From Devosia sp. (GTDB taxonomy: Bacteria; Pseudomonadota; Alphaproteobacteria; Rhizobiales; Devosiaceae), in assembly GCA_015657675.1 (NCBI GenBank), contig JACDQI010000116.1, positions 1-35,538 of the forward strand: a stretch of DNA of 35,538 nucleotides, given 5' to 3'. This document shows, piece after piece, positions 16,005-27,462 of the stretch. Position numbers and translations under genes: made by a program. Below the pieces are notes generated by a model that did no database searches, was not told the origin of the DNA, and was given only the letters and a program-made list of their open reading frames with translations. Numbering within the stretch: position 1 is the stretch's first letter; each line of letters starts with the position of its first letter.

Positions 16005-17136
16005 ATGTCGAGCTTGACCGAAACGCTGGAATATCCGTTTGCCGACCAGGCCAGTTCTGCGGCCGTCGGCACGTTGCAGCGCGTCTCCGATGCCCAGTGG
16101 GAAGCCACCGTTGCCCATTTCGACGGGGTCTCTCAGGAACAGCTGATCACCTTCGCGCGGCCGCTGGCCCAATGTCGGGCTCGAGCCGGTGCTGATTTCA
16201 AGTGGTGGAGGTGTCATCGGTGCCTGCCTCGTCATGATTCAGCGCCTGCCGCTTGGCGTCGCTCAGATCGCCATTGCCAAATGGGGTCCGTTCCTCGCTT
16301 CCGAGCAGGGCGACGCCATCGGCCGTTATGGCCTGATGGTCGAGGCGCTGGTCAAGGAATATGCCCGAAAGCGGCGGATGATGCTGTCGCTGCTGCCGCT
16401 TCCGGCGCTGGACGACACCAATGCCGAATTCGACCACCTGCTGTCGCGCGGTTTCCATCGCGGGGCGCAGATGGAGTGGAACGATCGGTACATTGTCCGC
16501 CTCGATCTCAGCGCCGAGGAGCAACGCAAGAGCTTCGGCCAGACCTGGCGCCGCCAGTTGGGCAAGGCCGAAAGGGCCGGCCTCAGTTTCGAGCGGGCAG
16601 GGCCCGAACGGCTGGGTGAGTTCGACGCCCTCTACAATCGCATGGTCGATCGCAAGGGCTTTGAGGACCGCTCGGCCTACCGGCAGACCATCCCAGCACT
16701 GATGGCGATGAGCGACGAGACGCTGCGGCCAGAGCTGTTTCTCGTTTCCGAGGGCGGCGAGGTGATCGCGGGAGCTATCATCTTCAAGGCCGGCGACCGT
16801 GCTGTCTATCTCTATGGCGCCACGCTCGACCGGGCGCTGCCGCTGCGCGCCGGCTATTTCCTCCACTGGCACATTATCGGCTGGCTGCGCGAGAATTCTC
16901 GCGCGCGCTGGTATGACCTGGGCGGAACCGACGGCTTCCAGGGTCTGCATCAGTTCAAGAAGGGCATGGTCGGCGAAGCCGGCCGCATCGTGCCGGTGCC
17001 ACCCGTCGCCAATTACGCAGCCTATCGGTTACCGTTCATGCTCGGCGAAGCGGCCTTCGGCGCACGGGAAATGCTGCAGAAACTCAAGGCGCGGCTCCGT
17101 TCGCGCCCACCGGCCGGCGAGGAAAGCGCATCGTGA
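16005..17136 (+). pseudogene. FemAB-like GNAT acyl/aminoacyltransferase, frameshifted near 16160
   Basis: Residues from two frames make one protein: MSSLTETLEYPFADQASS..LITFAR in the frame of 16005, then RWPNVGLEPVLISSGGGVIGAC onward in the +1 frame to the TGA at 17134. One extra base in the GCGCGGCCGC tract around 16155-16163 accounts for it. The rest is intact and FemAB-like: QTWRRQLGKAERAGLSFE, GAIIFKAGDRAVYLYGA, and WYDLGGTDGFQGLHQFKKGMVGE, the family's closing motif. FemAB/GNAT_6 proteins add amino acids to peptidoglycan stems or act in polysaccharide export systems. Either a sequencing error or a recent inactivation. Its stop overlaps the GTG of the next gene (GTGA). Confidence 0.75.
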
Positions 17137-18454
17137 AGCGGCTTTTTGCTAAACTTTTCTCGCACTCCAACATCATTTTCGGCACCCGGCTGGCCGGCGC
17201 CGGTGTGGTGTTTCTCGCCCAGGCGGCCATTGCCCGCTTCTGGGGTGCGGAAGCGTTGGGCGACTTCCTCCTCGTCCTCGCCGCGGCCAACATCGTCGCC
17301 GTACTGTTGCCGCTCGGCTTCGAGACCACCGGCACCTTCTTTGCCGCCGAATACCGCGCCGCCGGCGATGGCCGGCACCTGCGCGGCTTCATGCACAGGG
17401 CCTATGGACACGTCACGCTGATGTCCGTGGCGCTGCTGATTGTCGGCTATCCGCTCGCTGGCCTCCTCGGCGCGCGGGGCAGGTGGTACAGGCGCATTTC
17501 GGCGCCGTGGCGCTGATGAGCTGCGCGACGGCACTGGTCTATTGCAATTCCGCCCTGCTGGTGGGCTTGAAGCGGCCCTTTGCGGGGTTCTTCGCCGATA
17601 CGGTCTTCCGCCCGATGCTGATGATCCTGGCGCTCGCCATTGCCACGCTGGCCTTTGGGAGTGGCCCGTTCGACGCTTTCGTCTGGGTCCTCGCCGGCGG
17701 TTTCTCGCTGATCGCACTGGGGCAGTTTGTCTGGCTGCTGCGGGCTGTGCGCGAGGTGCCGGTAACCGGCGCGTTACGCAAAGGCGAAGTGCGCCGCTGG
17801 TGGCGTTTTGCGCTGCCCTGGGTGGTGATCGCGCTCGCCACGGACCTGTTTTTCGATATCGACCTGATCCTCCTCTCCAACCTCATGGATCGCGAGACGC
17901 TCGCCGTGTTCGGCGTCTGCACAAAGGTGTTCTCGCTGGTGTCGTTCGGCGTTGCCGCCGTCTATTCGGTAGTGCTACCCGACATGTTCGATCTCGCCAA
18001 GGATCGCGAAGGGCTACTGCGCAAGATCGGCGAAGCCAATCTGGCAGCCGCAGGCATTGCGCTGGCGCTGTTCTTCTTTGTGGCGCTGCTCGGGCCCGTC
18101 GCGCTGCTGCTCTTCGGGCCGGCCTTCGTGTCCGGCGCGCTGCCGATGACGGTGCTCTGCGCCACGTTGATGGTCCGCGCCTTCTTTGGCCCCAGCTCGG
18201 TCGTGCTGTCGATGAACGACCGCCCGCATGAGGTGCTGCCCGCCATCGCGCTGGGGATGAGCGTCCTGGTTGTCGCCAACCTGCTGCTGGTGCCGCCGCT
18301 CGGATTGCTTGGCGCCGCGCTGGCGGCCGTGCTGGCGCAGACGGTGTGGTCGGCGGCGCTGTGGTTCACGGCGCTCAAGCGCACCGGGCTCGATGTCTCG
18401 CTCTGGCCGCGGATCGCCGAGCTGCTCGCCGCCCGTCGGGCGCAAAAGACCTGA
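17133..18454 (+). pseudogene. Polysaccharide flippase (Wzx/MATE-like), frameshifted near 17475
   Basis: About 440 residues over two frames: GTG 17133 MKRLFAKLFSHSNIIFGTRLAG..PLAGLLGA, then a shift in the GGCGCGCGGGGCAGG tract, then GQVVQAHFGAVALMSC onward to the stop at 18454. One base short (or two extra) explains it. It shows the 12-helix topology of Wzx-type lipid-linked oligosaccharide flippases and MATE relatives (IIFGTRLAGAGVVFLAQ; RWWRFALPWVVIALATDLFFDID; LGAALAAVLAQTVWSAALW). It is translationally coupled to the FemAB-like gene, which suggests a shared envelope polysaccharide or peptidoglycan job. Confidence 0.75.
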
Positions 18455-18476
18455 GGTCTTCTCCCGAGAGAAGACC
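18455..18476 (+). terminator. Hairpin after the flippase gene
   Basis: Perfect 9-bp stem GGTCTTCTC (18455-18463) / GAGAAGACC (18468-18476), loop CCGA, starting directly at the stop codon. No strong T run follows. The CTTCTCCC core is shared with the hairpins at 13967 and 20607. Confidence 0.6.
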
Positions 18477-18647
18477 ACCTTCGACAATGGTCTTCTTGTA
18501 TCGCGCGCGGCGTCTGGGTAACCTGAGAATGTCGTACGTGCCGACTTGGTTCTGAAAAGGGCGGAACCTGGTGCGGACGGCAGGCGCATGATCCTGCCCC
18601 AGAGCCGGCAGGTGCCCGCTCGGGATCGTGCCCACCGGGAGGATTTC

Positions 18648-20594
<1,947 letters not shown>

Positions 20595-20606
20595 GTACAG
20601 GCTTCC

Positions 20607-20639
20607 GGCCTCCTTCTCCCCAAGTGCGGGAAGGAGGCC
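20607..20639. repeat. Palindromic intergenic repeat/terminator, copy 2
   Basis: Perfect 10-bp stem GGCCTCCTTC (20607-20616) with GAAGGAGGCC (20630-20639); inner part TCCCCAAGTGCGG. It follows acs by 12 nt. It shares the CTTCTCCC-AAGTG core with the hairpin at 13967-13995. Confidence 0.6.
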
Positions 20640-20759
20640 ACGCGGCCCTGCAGACGTTCGGTGAAATCACCCAAAATCCCTGCATCTCAAGCCTCTTGGC
20701 CAACAGATTGGTAACTTCGTTGCTGCACTGTTGCTGACCAACACGGGGCCGGCAGCCAT

Positions 20760-23516
20760 TTGGACAGCAAGTTAAGGGTCGTTCTTACCCTGCTCATCTG
20801 GAGCCTGGTCATGGCGGCCGGGTTTTTCGGCTCGTTCCGTGCCATTGACGATGCGCTGCGCGATCTGCGCTTTGCCTCCAACCTGAGACCGCCTACCGGC
20901 AGTATCGTCTTCGTCGACATCGACGCGCGCAGTCTCAGTACCGTGGGCGTTTGGCCATGGCCGCGCAGCGTGCACGCAGAGCTGGTCGACCGGCTGATGG
21001 ACGCCGGGGCCGACGATGTCGCGTTCGACGTCGATTTCAGCTCAGCTTCGAACGATGTTGAAGACCAGGCGTTCGAGGATGCACTGTCCCGCGCCGGCGG
21101 CTTCGTGCAGTTGGCCGCCTTGCGCCAGCTCGGCGATACGCATGGCGAGGAACGCTATAACCTTCCTTTGCAGCGCTTTGCCCAATATGCCGACCCGGTC
21201 ACCGTCAACGTACCGATCGGCACCGGCGGCCTGGTGCGGACCTATCCGTTCGGCATGCAACTGGGCGATGAGACCTATCCGTCGCTGGGCGCGGCGCTCA
21301 CCAGCGTGCGTGGTCCACCGGACCGTGCCTTTGTCATCGACTATTCAATCGATGTCGCAAAAATCGACCGCATCCCCGTATCCGACCTCCTGGATGGTTC
21401 GGTCGATCCAGCCCGCATTGCCGGCAAGGCCGTGGTGATCGGCGCTTCGGCGCTGGAACTGCGTGACACGTTCGTCGTGCCGCTGCACGGCGTCATTCCC
21501 GGCGGCATGGTGCAGATCCTTGCCGCCGAGACCCTGCGGCAGGGGCGCCTGCTCGAATCCACCGGTTGGGGTCCGGTGGCGCTGATGGTCGCGCTGATGG
21601 GCTTTTACGGCTTTGCGTTGGGCGGTCGAGTGTCGTTGGGCTGGACGATCGCCGGGGGTCTTGCGCTGTCGGTGTTGGCCGAAGTGGCGGCGCTGCTCAT
21701 GCAGGTGCATTTCGGCATGCTGCTCGATACTGCCGCCATCCACGTGGCGCAGGCAGCCTTCATCGTCAACGCGCTGCTGATCGAAGTTCGCTTGCGACAG
21801 CGCGCACATGCCGAGGCTTCGCACCAGCGCGATGCGACGCAGGGCATTCTCGACCGCGTCATCGCTGACAACTTTGACGGCGTGGTCGTGGTGGATGCGG
21901 ATGGCTGCATCGTCGCGGCCAGCCGCCTCGCCGAAGAGATCCTCGGAGCAGGGCTGGTCGGCGCCCAAGCCAAGGACGTGCTGCCCCCCAAGATCGATGT
22001 GGCACTTCGGACGCTGCTGGCAGCCCCGACGGTGGCCGCGCATCCCTTGCCTGCCGAACTCCGTCTGCCCAATGAGCAGGGCGACGAGCGGGTGCTCGAA
22101 TACGCCATCACGCGCTCCGAAGTGATTGGCGCCGGGGGCCGACAGCCGGCCAAGCGCGTTGCCTGTCTCACCTTCCGCGACATTTCCGAACGGCGACGGT
22201 CCGAGGAGCGGCTGCGCTTCCTTGCCAGCCACGATCCGCTGACCGGGGCGTTGAGCCGGTTGGAAATGGTCGAAGTTGTCCATGCTCATTGTTCCACAGA
22301 GCGCGGCCGCGCTGATGGGGTGACGATGATCGTCGTCGATCTCTCCCGCTTCAAGACCGTCAATGAGACGCTGGGCCACAGCTATGGCGACATGGTGCTC
22401 AAGCAGGTCGCGAGCCGGTTGCATGCGTGCAGCGCCGATGCGATCGCGCGCGTCGGTGGCGACAGTTTCGCGCTCTTTCTCCGCCGGCGCATGTCCACCG
22501 AGGAACTGCTCGCCTATTGCAACGAGATCATCCAGCGGGTCGCCGCCCCTTACTCGCTGAGTGGCGGCCATCAGGCGCTGATCGCGGCAAGCGCCGGGGC
22601 GACCCATTCCGGGCTCTCGGGGTATGATCCGGATGTGCTGCTCAGCCATGCCGATATGGCGCTCTCGGTCGGCAAGGATGCGCCCGGCGGCGGCGTCGCG
22701 CTGTTTTCCCAGGAGATGGACGACCGTCTCAAGGAAAAGCAGGACATGGACGTCGCCTTGCGCGAGGCGATCGAGAACCGCGAGCTTTCGCTTACCTTCC
22801 AGCCGCAGGTCTCGCTGGTTGACGAGCGGTTGGTTGGGGTCGAGGCGCTGGTGCGCTGGACTCATCCGGAACTTGGCATCGTCTCTCCTGCCCGTTTCAT
22901 TCCGGTGGCCGAGGAGACGGGCCTGATCATCGAGATCGGCCGTTGGGTGCTGATCGAAGCCTGCCGCCAGGTCGTCCACTGGCCCGATGAAGTGCGGTTG
23001 GCGGTCAACGTCTCGCCGATCCAGTTCGAGATGAGCGACGTGGTGCGGGAAGTGCGGGAAGCGCTGGAGATCTCCGGCATGCCGCCCAGCCGGCTGGACA
23101 TCGAGATTACCGAAGGCATGTTCGTGGCCAAGTCGCAGGCCATCATCGACACGCTCAAGCGTCTGCGCGACATGGGCGTCGGCGTGGCGCTCGACGATTT
23201 CGGCACCGGCTACTCGTCGCTGAGCTACCTGGGGCGCCTGCCGCTCGACAAGATCAAGATCGACCAGAGCTTTGTCAAAAGCCTGCCGAGCGATGCCGAG
23301 GCGGGCGCGATTATCCGCGCCGTGATGACGCTCTCGGAGACGCTCGACAAGGTCGTAGTGGCCGAAGGCATCGAAACAGCCGACCAGGCCTGGATGCTCA
23401 AGATGATGGGCTGCCAGATCGGGCAGGGGTATTATTTCGGCCGCCCCCGCACCGGCGCCGAAATGCTGGCATGGTTTGCCGATCACGGCGCTGAAACGCG
23501 CCCGATGAGCGCCTGA
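20760..23516 (+). CDS. CHASE2-PAS-GGDEF-EAL c-di-GMP protein
   Basis: 918-aa membrane signalling protein. Order: TM near residues 5-25; extracytoplasmic CHASE2 sensor (about 26-265, IVFVDIDARSLSTVGVWPWPRS, VVIGASA); TM bundle (about 268-340); PAS (about 368-470, DNFDGVVVVDADG); GGDEF-like domain (about 485-635) with the motif changed to GGDSF (566-570); EAL domain from 650 with E695-A-L, NVSP, EITEG, D812-D-FGTGYSS, KIDQSF and EGIE. EAL looks catalytically competent; the GGDEF has lost the key Glu, so the protein is probably a phosphodiesterase with a regulatory GTP-binding domain. The start is TTG 20760; ATG 20811, with a good GGAG, would delete the first TM. Confidence 0.93.
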   Translation: MDSKLRVVLTLLIWSLVMAAGFFGSFRAIDDALRDLRFASNLRPPTGSIVFVDIDARSLSTVGVWPWPRSVHAELVDRLMDAGADDVAFDVDFSSASNDVEDQAFEDALSRAGGFVQLAALRQLGDTHGEERYNLPLQRFAQYADPVTVNVPIGTGGLVRTYPFGMQLGDETYPSLGAALTSVRGPPDRAFVIDYSIDVAKIDRIPVSDLLDGSVDPARIAGKAVVIGASALELRDTFVVPLHGVIPGGMVQILAAETLRQGRLLESTGWGPVALMVALMGFYGFALGGRVSLGWTIAGGLALSVLAEVAALLMQVHFGMLLDTAAIHVAQAAFIVNALLIEVRLRQRAHAEASHQRDATQGILDRVIADNFDGVVVVDADGCIVAASRLAEEILGAGLVGAQAKDVLPPKIDVALRTLLAAPTVAAHPLPAELRLPNEQGDERVLEYAITRSEVIGAGGRQPAKRVACLTFRDISERRRSEERLRFLASHDPLTGALSRLEMVEVVHAHCSTERGRADGVTMIVVDLSRFKTVNETLGHSYGDMVLKQVASRLHACSADAIARVGGDSFALFLRRRMSTEELLAYCNEIIQRVAAPYSLSGGHQALIAASAGATHSGLSGYDPDVLLSHADMALSVGKDAPGGGVALFSQEMDDRLKEKQDMDVALREAIENRELSLTFQPQVSLVDERLVGVEALVRWTHPELGIVSPARFIPVAEETGLIIEIGRWVLIEACRQVVHWPDEVRLAVNVSPIQFEMSDVVREVREALEISGMPPSRLDIEITEGMFVAKSQAIIDTLKRLRDMGVGVALDDFGTGYSSLSYLGRLPLDKIKIDQSFVKSLPSDAEAGAIIRAVMTLSETLDKVVVAEGIETADQAWMLKMMGCQIGQGYYFGRPRTGAEMLAWFADHGAETRPMSA

Positions 23517-23576
23517 GACATTGTTTTTGCCGCATTGAGCGGGCAGGGTCGCCGCATCTGATTTGCGGAGCTCTGA

Positions 23577-24679
23577 TTGACCCCCTTCCGTTTGCTGCCT
23601 CTCGTGCCGGCGCTTCTCGTCGGCTGGCTGTCCCTGTCGGCGCCCGTTGCGGCGCAGAGCCTCGAAGAAATGGCCGGACAGATGATCATTGTCGGCTTTA
23701 CCGGCGACAGCGTCGACGCCAAGGGGGTGAAGGCGGCGCGCGCGAGATCGCCGAGGGGCTGCTCGGCGGGGTCATGTATCTCAAGACCAACGTCAAATCG
23801 CTGAAGGCCGTGCAGGCGATGAACGCGGCCTTCCAGTCCGCCTCGCCGGGCCTGCCGCCGTTTCTCACGCTCGACCAGGAGGGTGGGCTAGTCGAGCGAC
23901 TGACCAAGGCTGTTGGTTTTCCCGAAACGCCAAGTGCGGCTGATGTGGCCGCCAAAGGCATCGAGAACGCGCGCGCGACCTACAACAAGATGGCGGCAGG
24001 GATCGCCGATGTCGGCTTCACGGTCAATTTCGGGCCGGTAGTCGATCTCAACCGCAACAAGAACAATCAGATCATCGCCAAGTTTGGCCGAGCCTATGGC
24101 TCAGGCGCCAATACCGTGACCATCTTTGCCGAGCAGTTCATCGCCGCCCACCATCAGGCCGGCCTCGTCGCCTCGCTCAAGCATTTTCCGGGCCACGGCT
24201 CCAGCACGGCTGATAGCCACGAGGGCTTTGTCGACATCTCGAACACCTGGGACCCGGTCGAGCTCGAGCCCTACCGGGCGCTCTTTGCCCAGGGCTACCA
24301 GGACTTCGTCATGGTCGGGCACCTCTATCACAAGGATTATGTCGGCTCGGGCAAGGTCAAGCTTCCCGCCAGCCTCTCGCCGGAATGGATCACCGGTGTA
24401 CTGCGCGAACAGCTCGGCTTTAACGGCGTGGTGATCAGCGACGACCTCGAAATGGGCGCCATCCGCGAGCATTTTGACCTCGAAGAGACAGTCATCCGTG
24501 CCGTGGGCGCCGGTATGGATGTGCTGTTGTTCTCCAATACGGCCAAGGCCCGTCCGACGCTGGCAGCGGAAATCCGTGCCATCCTCGTCGCCCAGGCCGA
24601 GGCCGATCCCGCCTTCAAGGTGCGGATTGAGCAGAGCTACGCACGCATCGTCGCCATGAAGCAGCGGATCGGCAATTGA
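23577..24679 (+). pseudogene. Exported NagZ-like beta-N-acetylhexosaminidase (GH3), frameshifted near 23735
   Basis: The N-terminal part starts at TTG 23577 (GGAG 7 nt before) with a signal peptide ending VAAQ, then SLEEMAGQMIIVGFTGDS..GVKAA. The frame then changes within GCGGCGCGCGCGAG and continues EIAEGLLGGVMYLKTN to the stop at 24679. A dinucleotide (CG) expansion or one lost base would explain it. GH3 NagZ motifs: LDQEGG, LKHFPGHGSSTADSH (His-Asp dyad) and ISDDLEMGAI (nucleophile Asp). NagZ removes GlcNAc from muropeptides; the usual enzyme is cytoplasmic, while the signal peptide suggests export. Its stop overlaps the next start. Confidence 0.75.
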
Positions 24680-25176
24680 GCCGGCCGCTGTCGAAATCCG
24701 AAGTGATCGCTGCGCTTGGCCTCAGCGGCCATTTCGAGGGCGGCTACTTTCGTGAGACCTTTCGGCCGACGCATCGGCCCAAGCTGGAGACGGCGCGCGG
24801 GCTGCGCGGCACGATGACCAGCATCTACTACATGCTGACCGACGACTCGCCGGTCGACCATTTCCACACCAAGCATTCCGACGGCATCCAGTACCACCAC
24901 TTTGGTGCGCCTCTGACCTATCACCTGATCCATCCGGACGGGCGCTATGAGGCCGTGGTGCTCGGTCCGGACCTGCGGGCAGGGCAGGTGCCGAGCCTTG
25001 CCGTTGCGGGTGGCGTCTGGAAGGCCGCTGAACTGCCGGCGGGCGAATATGGCCTTGTCAGCGAGGTGGTGGCGCCGGGCTGGGAAATGGACGACATGAT
25101 CGAGATCACCCGAGCCGACCTGCTGGCGCGCTTCCCGCAGCATGCCGAGGTCATCACCCGGCTCACTGCCGGCTGA
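24676..25176 (+). CDS. DUF985 cupin protein
   Basis: 166-aa cupin_5/DUF985 protein: LGLSGHFEGGYFRETFR, TSIYYMLTDDSPVDHFHTKHSDGIQYHHFG, and the closing SEVVAPGWEMDDM. The HFHTKHSDG and YHHF histidines are probably metal ligands. Function unknown. The TTG start at 24676 overlaps the TGA of the NagZ-like gene (TTGA), indicating coupling; no other in-frame start fits the conserved N-terminus. Confidence 0.87.
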   Translation: MSRPLSKSEVIAALGLSGHFEGGYFRETFRPTHRPKLETARGLRGTMTSIYYMLTDDSPVDHFHTKHSDGIQYHHFGAPLTYHLIHPDGRYEAVVLGPDLRAGQVPSLAVAGGVWKAAELPAGEYGLVSEVVAPGWEMDDMIEITRADLLARFPQHAEVITRLTAG

Positions 25177-25372
25177 CAGCGAATCAGTTCGACGACCGCT
25201 TTGCGATCAACGGCCGCCAGCGATTGCGCGTCCGCTCGTCCATCGGCGACGGAAGCGGCTGACATGTCAGGGTTTTCTGGGCATTTCGGGGCGCCGTCGC
25301 ATGCCTGTCGCGGCTGAACTGTTTCTTCTGCGGGACAAACAGCCTAAACTGGCGGGATGACGCGAAGGGATA

Positions 25373-26191
25373 GTGCGATTGACCAATGAGGCGAGGGAAG
25401 TGCGGCGCGTCCGTGCGCTGTTCCTTTCCGACGTACATCTGGGCATGCGGGCCTCGCGGGTCGTGGAGCTCATAGATTTTCTGCGCTGGCACGAGGCGGA
25501 GGTCATCTATCTGGTGGGTGACATCGTCGACGGCTGGCGGCTGGCCAAGGGCTGGCACTGGCCGGCCGAATACCATCAGCTGATCGACCTGATGCTGGCC
25601 AAGGCGCAGGCTGGCGCCCGCATTGTCGTGCTGCCCGGCAATCACGACGAGTTTTTGCGCGAATATCTCGGCACCTATTTTGGCGAGGTCGAGTTTGTCG
25701 ACCGTACCATCCACACCACCGCCACCGGCAAGACCTACCTCGTCATCCACGGCGACCAGTTCGACGTGGTCGTCGAGCACGCCAAGTGGCTGGCCCATGT
25801 GGGCGACTGGGCCTATCGCTCGGCGCTGCGGATCAATGGCGTGGTCAACTGGGTGCGCCGCCGCATGGGGCTGACCTACTGGTCGCTGTCGGCCTGGGCC
25901 AAGCACAAGGTGAAGAACGCCGTCTCCATCATCGGCCGCTTCGAGGAAGCATTGTCGCTGGAAGCGCGCGAAAGCGGCGTGCAGGGCGTGATCTGCGGCC
26001 ATATCCACTATGCCGACATGCACGACCGGATGGGCGTCCACTACGTCAATACCGGCGACTGGGTGGAAAGCTGCACGGCCGTGGTGGAAACCCCCGAGGG
26101 CGAGTTGCAGATCGTCAAATGGAGCGAGGCGCCGGAAAAACGCCCCAAGCTCCGGCTCGGGCGCTTGCGCGAACGCGAGGCCGGCGAATAG
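25373..26191 (+). CDS. LpxH-like calcineurin-type phosphoesterase
   Basis: 272-aa metallophosphoesterase resembling UDP-2,3-diacylglucosamine diphosphatase, the lipid A step that yields lipid X. Di-metal motifs in order: FLSDVHLGMR (D20, H22), GDIVDGW, LPGNHDE, VIHGDQFD and GHIH, then HYVNTGDWVESC. Start is GTG 25373 as drawn, but TTG 25379 sits 8 nt after AAGGGA and is equally likely. The 196-bp gap before it holds nothing I recognise. Homologues of this size in alphaproteobacteria are often annotated LpxH-like without proof. Confidence 0.85.
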   Translation: MRLTNEAREVRRVRALFLSDVHLGMRASRVVELIDFLRWHEAEVIYLVGDIVDGWRLAKGWHWPAEYHQLIDLMLAKAQAGARIVVLPGNHDEFLREYLGTYFGEVEFVDRTIHTTATGKTYLVIHGDQFDVVVEHAKWLAHVGDWAYRSALRINGVVNWVRRRMGLTYWSLSAWAKHKVKNAVSIIGRFEEALSLEARESGVQGVICGHIHYADMHDRMGVHYVNTGDWVESCTAVVETPEGELQIVKWSEAPEKRPKLRLGRLREREAGE

Positions 26192-26261
26192 GCCTCACGA
26201 GTTGCTTTTTGCGTGGCGTCCGGCATTAGTGCGCTCGGGCCGAATCCGGCCGGAGCCTCCC

Positions 26262-27440
26262 ATGTCGCCACCGTCCGAAGGCAAGGGTTTTTCGCCCGAG
26301 CTGCGCGCCTCGATCTTTCACTTCATGGTGTTTGCCTCGACCGGCGTGTCGTCGGTCTATTTTGCCATTTGGCTCAGCAATCGCGGCATCTCGCCGGACG
26401 AGACCGGCATCATCACCGCGGTCCCAGTGCTGGTGATGCTGGCGATCAACGTGCTGGTCGGCCGCCTTGCCGACAAGGCCAGCGACTGGCGCAACGTCAT
26501 CATTATCCTGTCGCTGATCGGCGGCGCTATCCCGATCGGCATGTACTTCGTCTCCGGCTTCTGGGGCATCCTGCTGGTCTGGACGCTCTGCGTCGTACCG
26601 GCGGCGGCGCTGGTGCCGGTGATCGACGCGGCAACCCTGCGGATGACGCAGCGGCGCGGCACCAATTTTGGCGTCGTCCGCGCCTGGGGCACTGTCGGCT
26701 ACACCGTCACCACGGCGCTGGCCGGACCGGTAATCGGCATTTTCGGCGAGTCCGCATTCCTGCCGCTGTTCCTCGCCTTCTCGCTGCTGCGGGCGCTGAT
26801 CTCGCTGCAGCTGCCGCGCTTCCGCGCGCCGGTGCAGACCACGCCCGAACCGGCGCGACCGACCGCCCGGCGACTGCGCGACGCGCTCAAACCCTGGTTC
26901 GTGTTGCCGATCTTCGGGTTGGGTATCCTCTATTCGACCCACGGCGTGCTGGCCTCGTTCGCCGCGCTCCTCTGGAAGCAGCAGGGCATTCCCGAGGGCA
27001 TCATCGGCCCGCTGATCGCCGTGGGCGCCGCCGCTGAAGCTCTGATGATGTTCGTCTGGCAGCGCCTCAACCTCAAAGTCTCGGCGCGCCATCTCATCAT
27101 CTTTGCCGCCCTGGTGGCGGTGGTGCGCTGGTCTCTGATGGCCTTTTCGCCGCCGATCTGGCTGCTGGTCATCCTGCAGCTGCTCCACTCCGTCACTTTC
27201 GCAGTCGGCTATCTGGGCGGCATCTACTTCATCGCGAACTGGACCGACGAGGACATCGCTGCTGAAGCGCAGGGCTTCTCCTATGTGGTGCAGCAGGGGA
27301 TGACTGTCGTGGCCCTCCTCGGCTTCGGCTGGTTTGCCGGCCAGTTCGGTGCCGGTGCCTGGCTGGCACTGGGCGCCTTTACCTTCGTTGGCGCCGTGCT
27401 GGTGTGGATCTCGCTCCGGCTGCGGCCGGCGCATAACTGA
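26262..27440 (+). CDS. MFS permease, PPP/HcaT-like
   Basis: 392-aa 12-helix major facilitator of the MFS_1_like group (3-phenylpropionate permease HcaT-like). N-terminal half: FMVFASTGVSSVYFAIWLSNRGISPDETGIITAVPVLV, then VGRLADKASDWRN, the loop 2-3 motif; GTNFGVVRAWGTVGY is typical of this subgroup. The C-terminal half starts near residue 210 (LKPWFVLPIFGLGILYSTHG). Start ATG 26262 with GGAG 7 nt before. The gap to the phosphatase is 70 bp. Substrate unknown. Confidence 0.9.
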   Translation: MSPPSEGKGFSPELRASIFHFMVFASTGVSSVYFAIWLSNRGISPDETGIITAVPVLVMLAINVLVGRLADKASDWRNVIIILSLIGGAIPIGMYFVSGFWGILLVWTLCVVPAAALVPVIDAATLRMTQRRGTNFGVVRAWGTVGYTVTTALAGPVIGIFGESAFLPLFLAFSLLRALISLQLPRFRAPVQTTPEPARPTARRLRDALKPWFVLPIFGLGILYSTHGVLASFAALLWKQQGIPEGIIGPLIAVGAAAEALMMFVWQRLNLKVSARHLIIFAALVAVVRWSLMAFSPPIWLLVILQLLHSVTFAVGYLGGIYFIANWTDEDIAAEAQGFSYVVQQGMTVVALLGFGWFAGQFGAGAWLALGAFTFVGAVLVWISLRLRPAHN

Positions 27441-27462
27441 CGGTGGGGGGCGACGGAGGCAC

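Noticed and set aside
21345-23486. Long antisense frame (713 codons) over the GGDEF/EAL gene
   Set aside because: His/Arg-rich shadow translation with no domain; the plus strand holds recognisable CHASE2, PAS and EAL domains.
25184-25370. Short minus-strand ORF in the gap before the LpxH-like gene
   Set aside because: About 19 codons from a plausible ATG, no ribosome site, no hairpin or conserved pattern.
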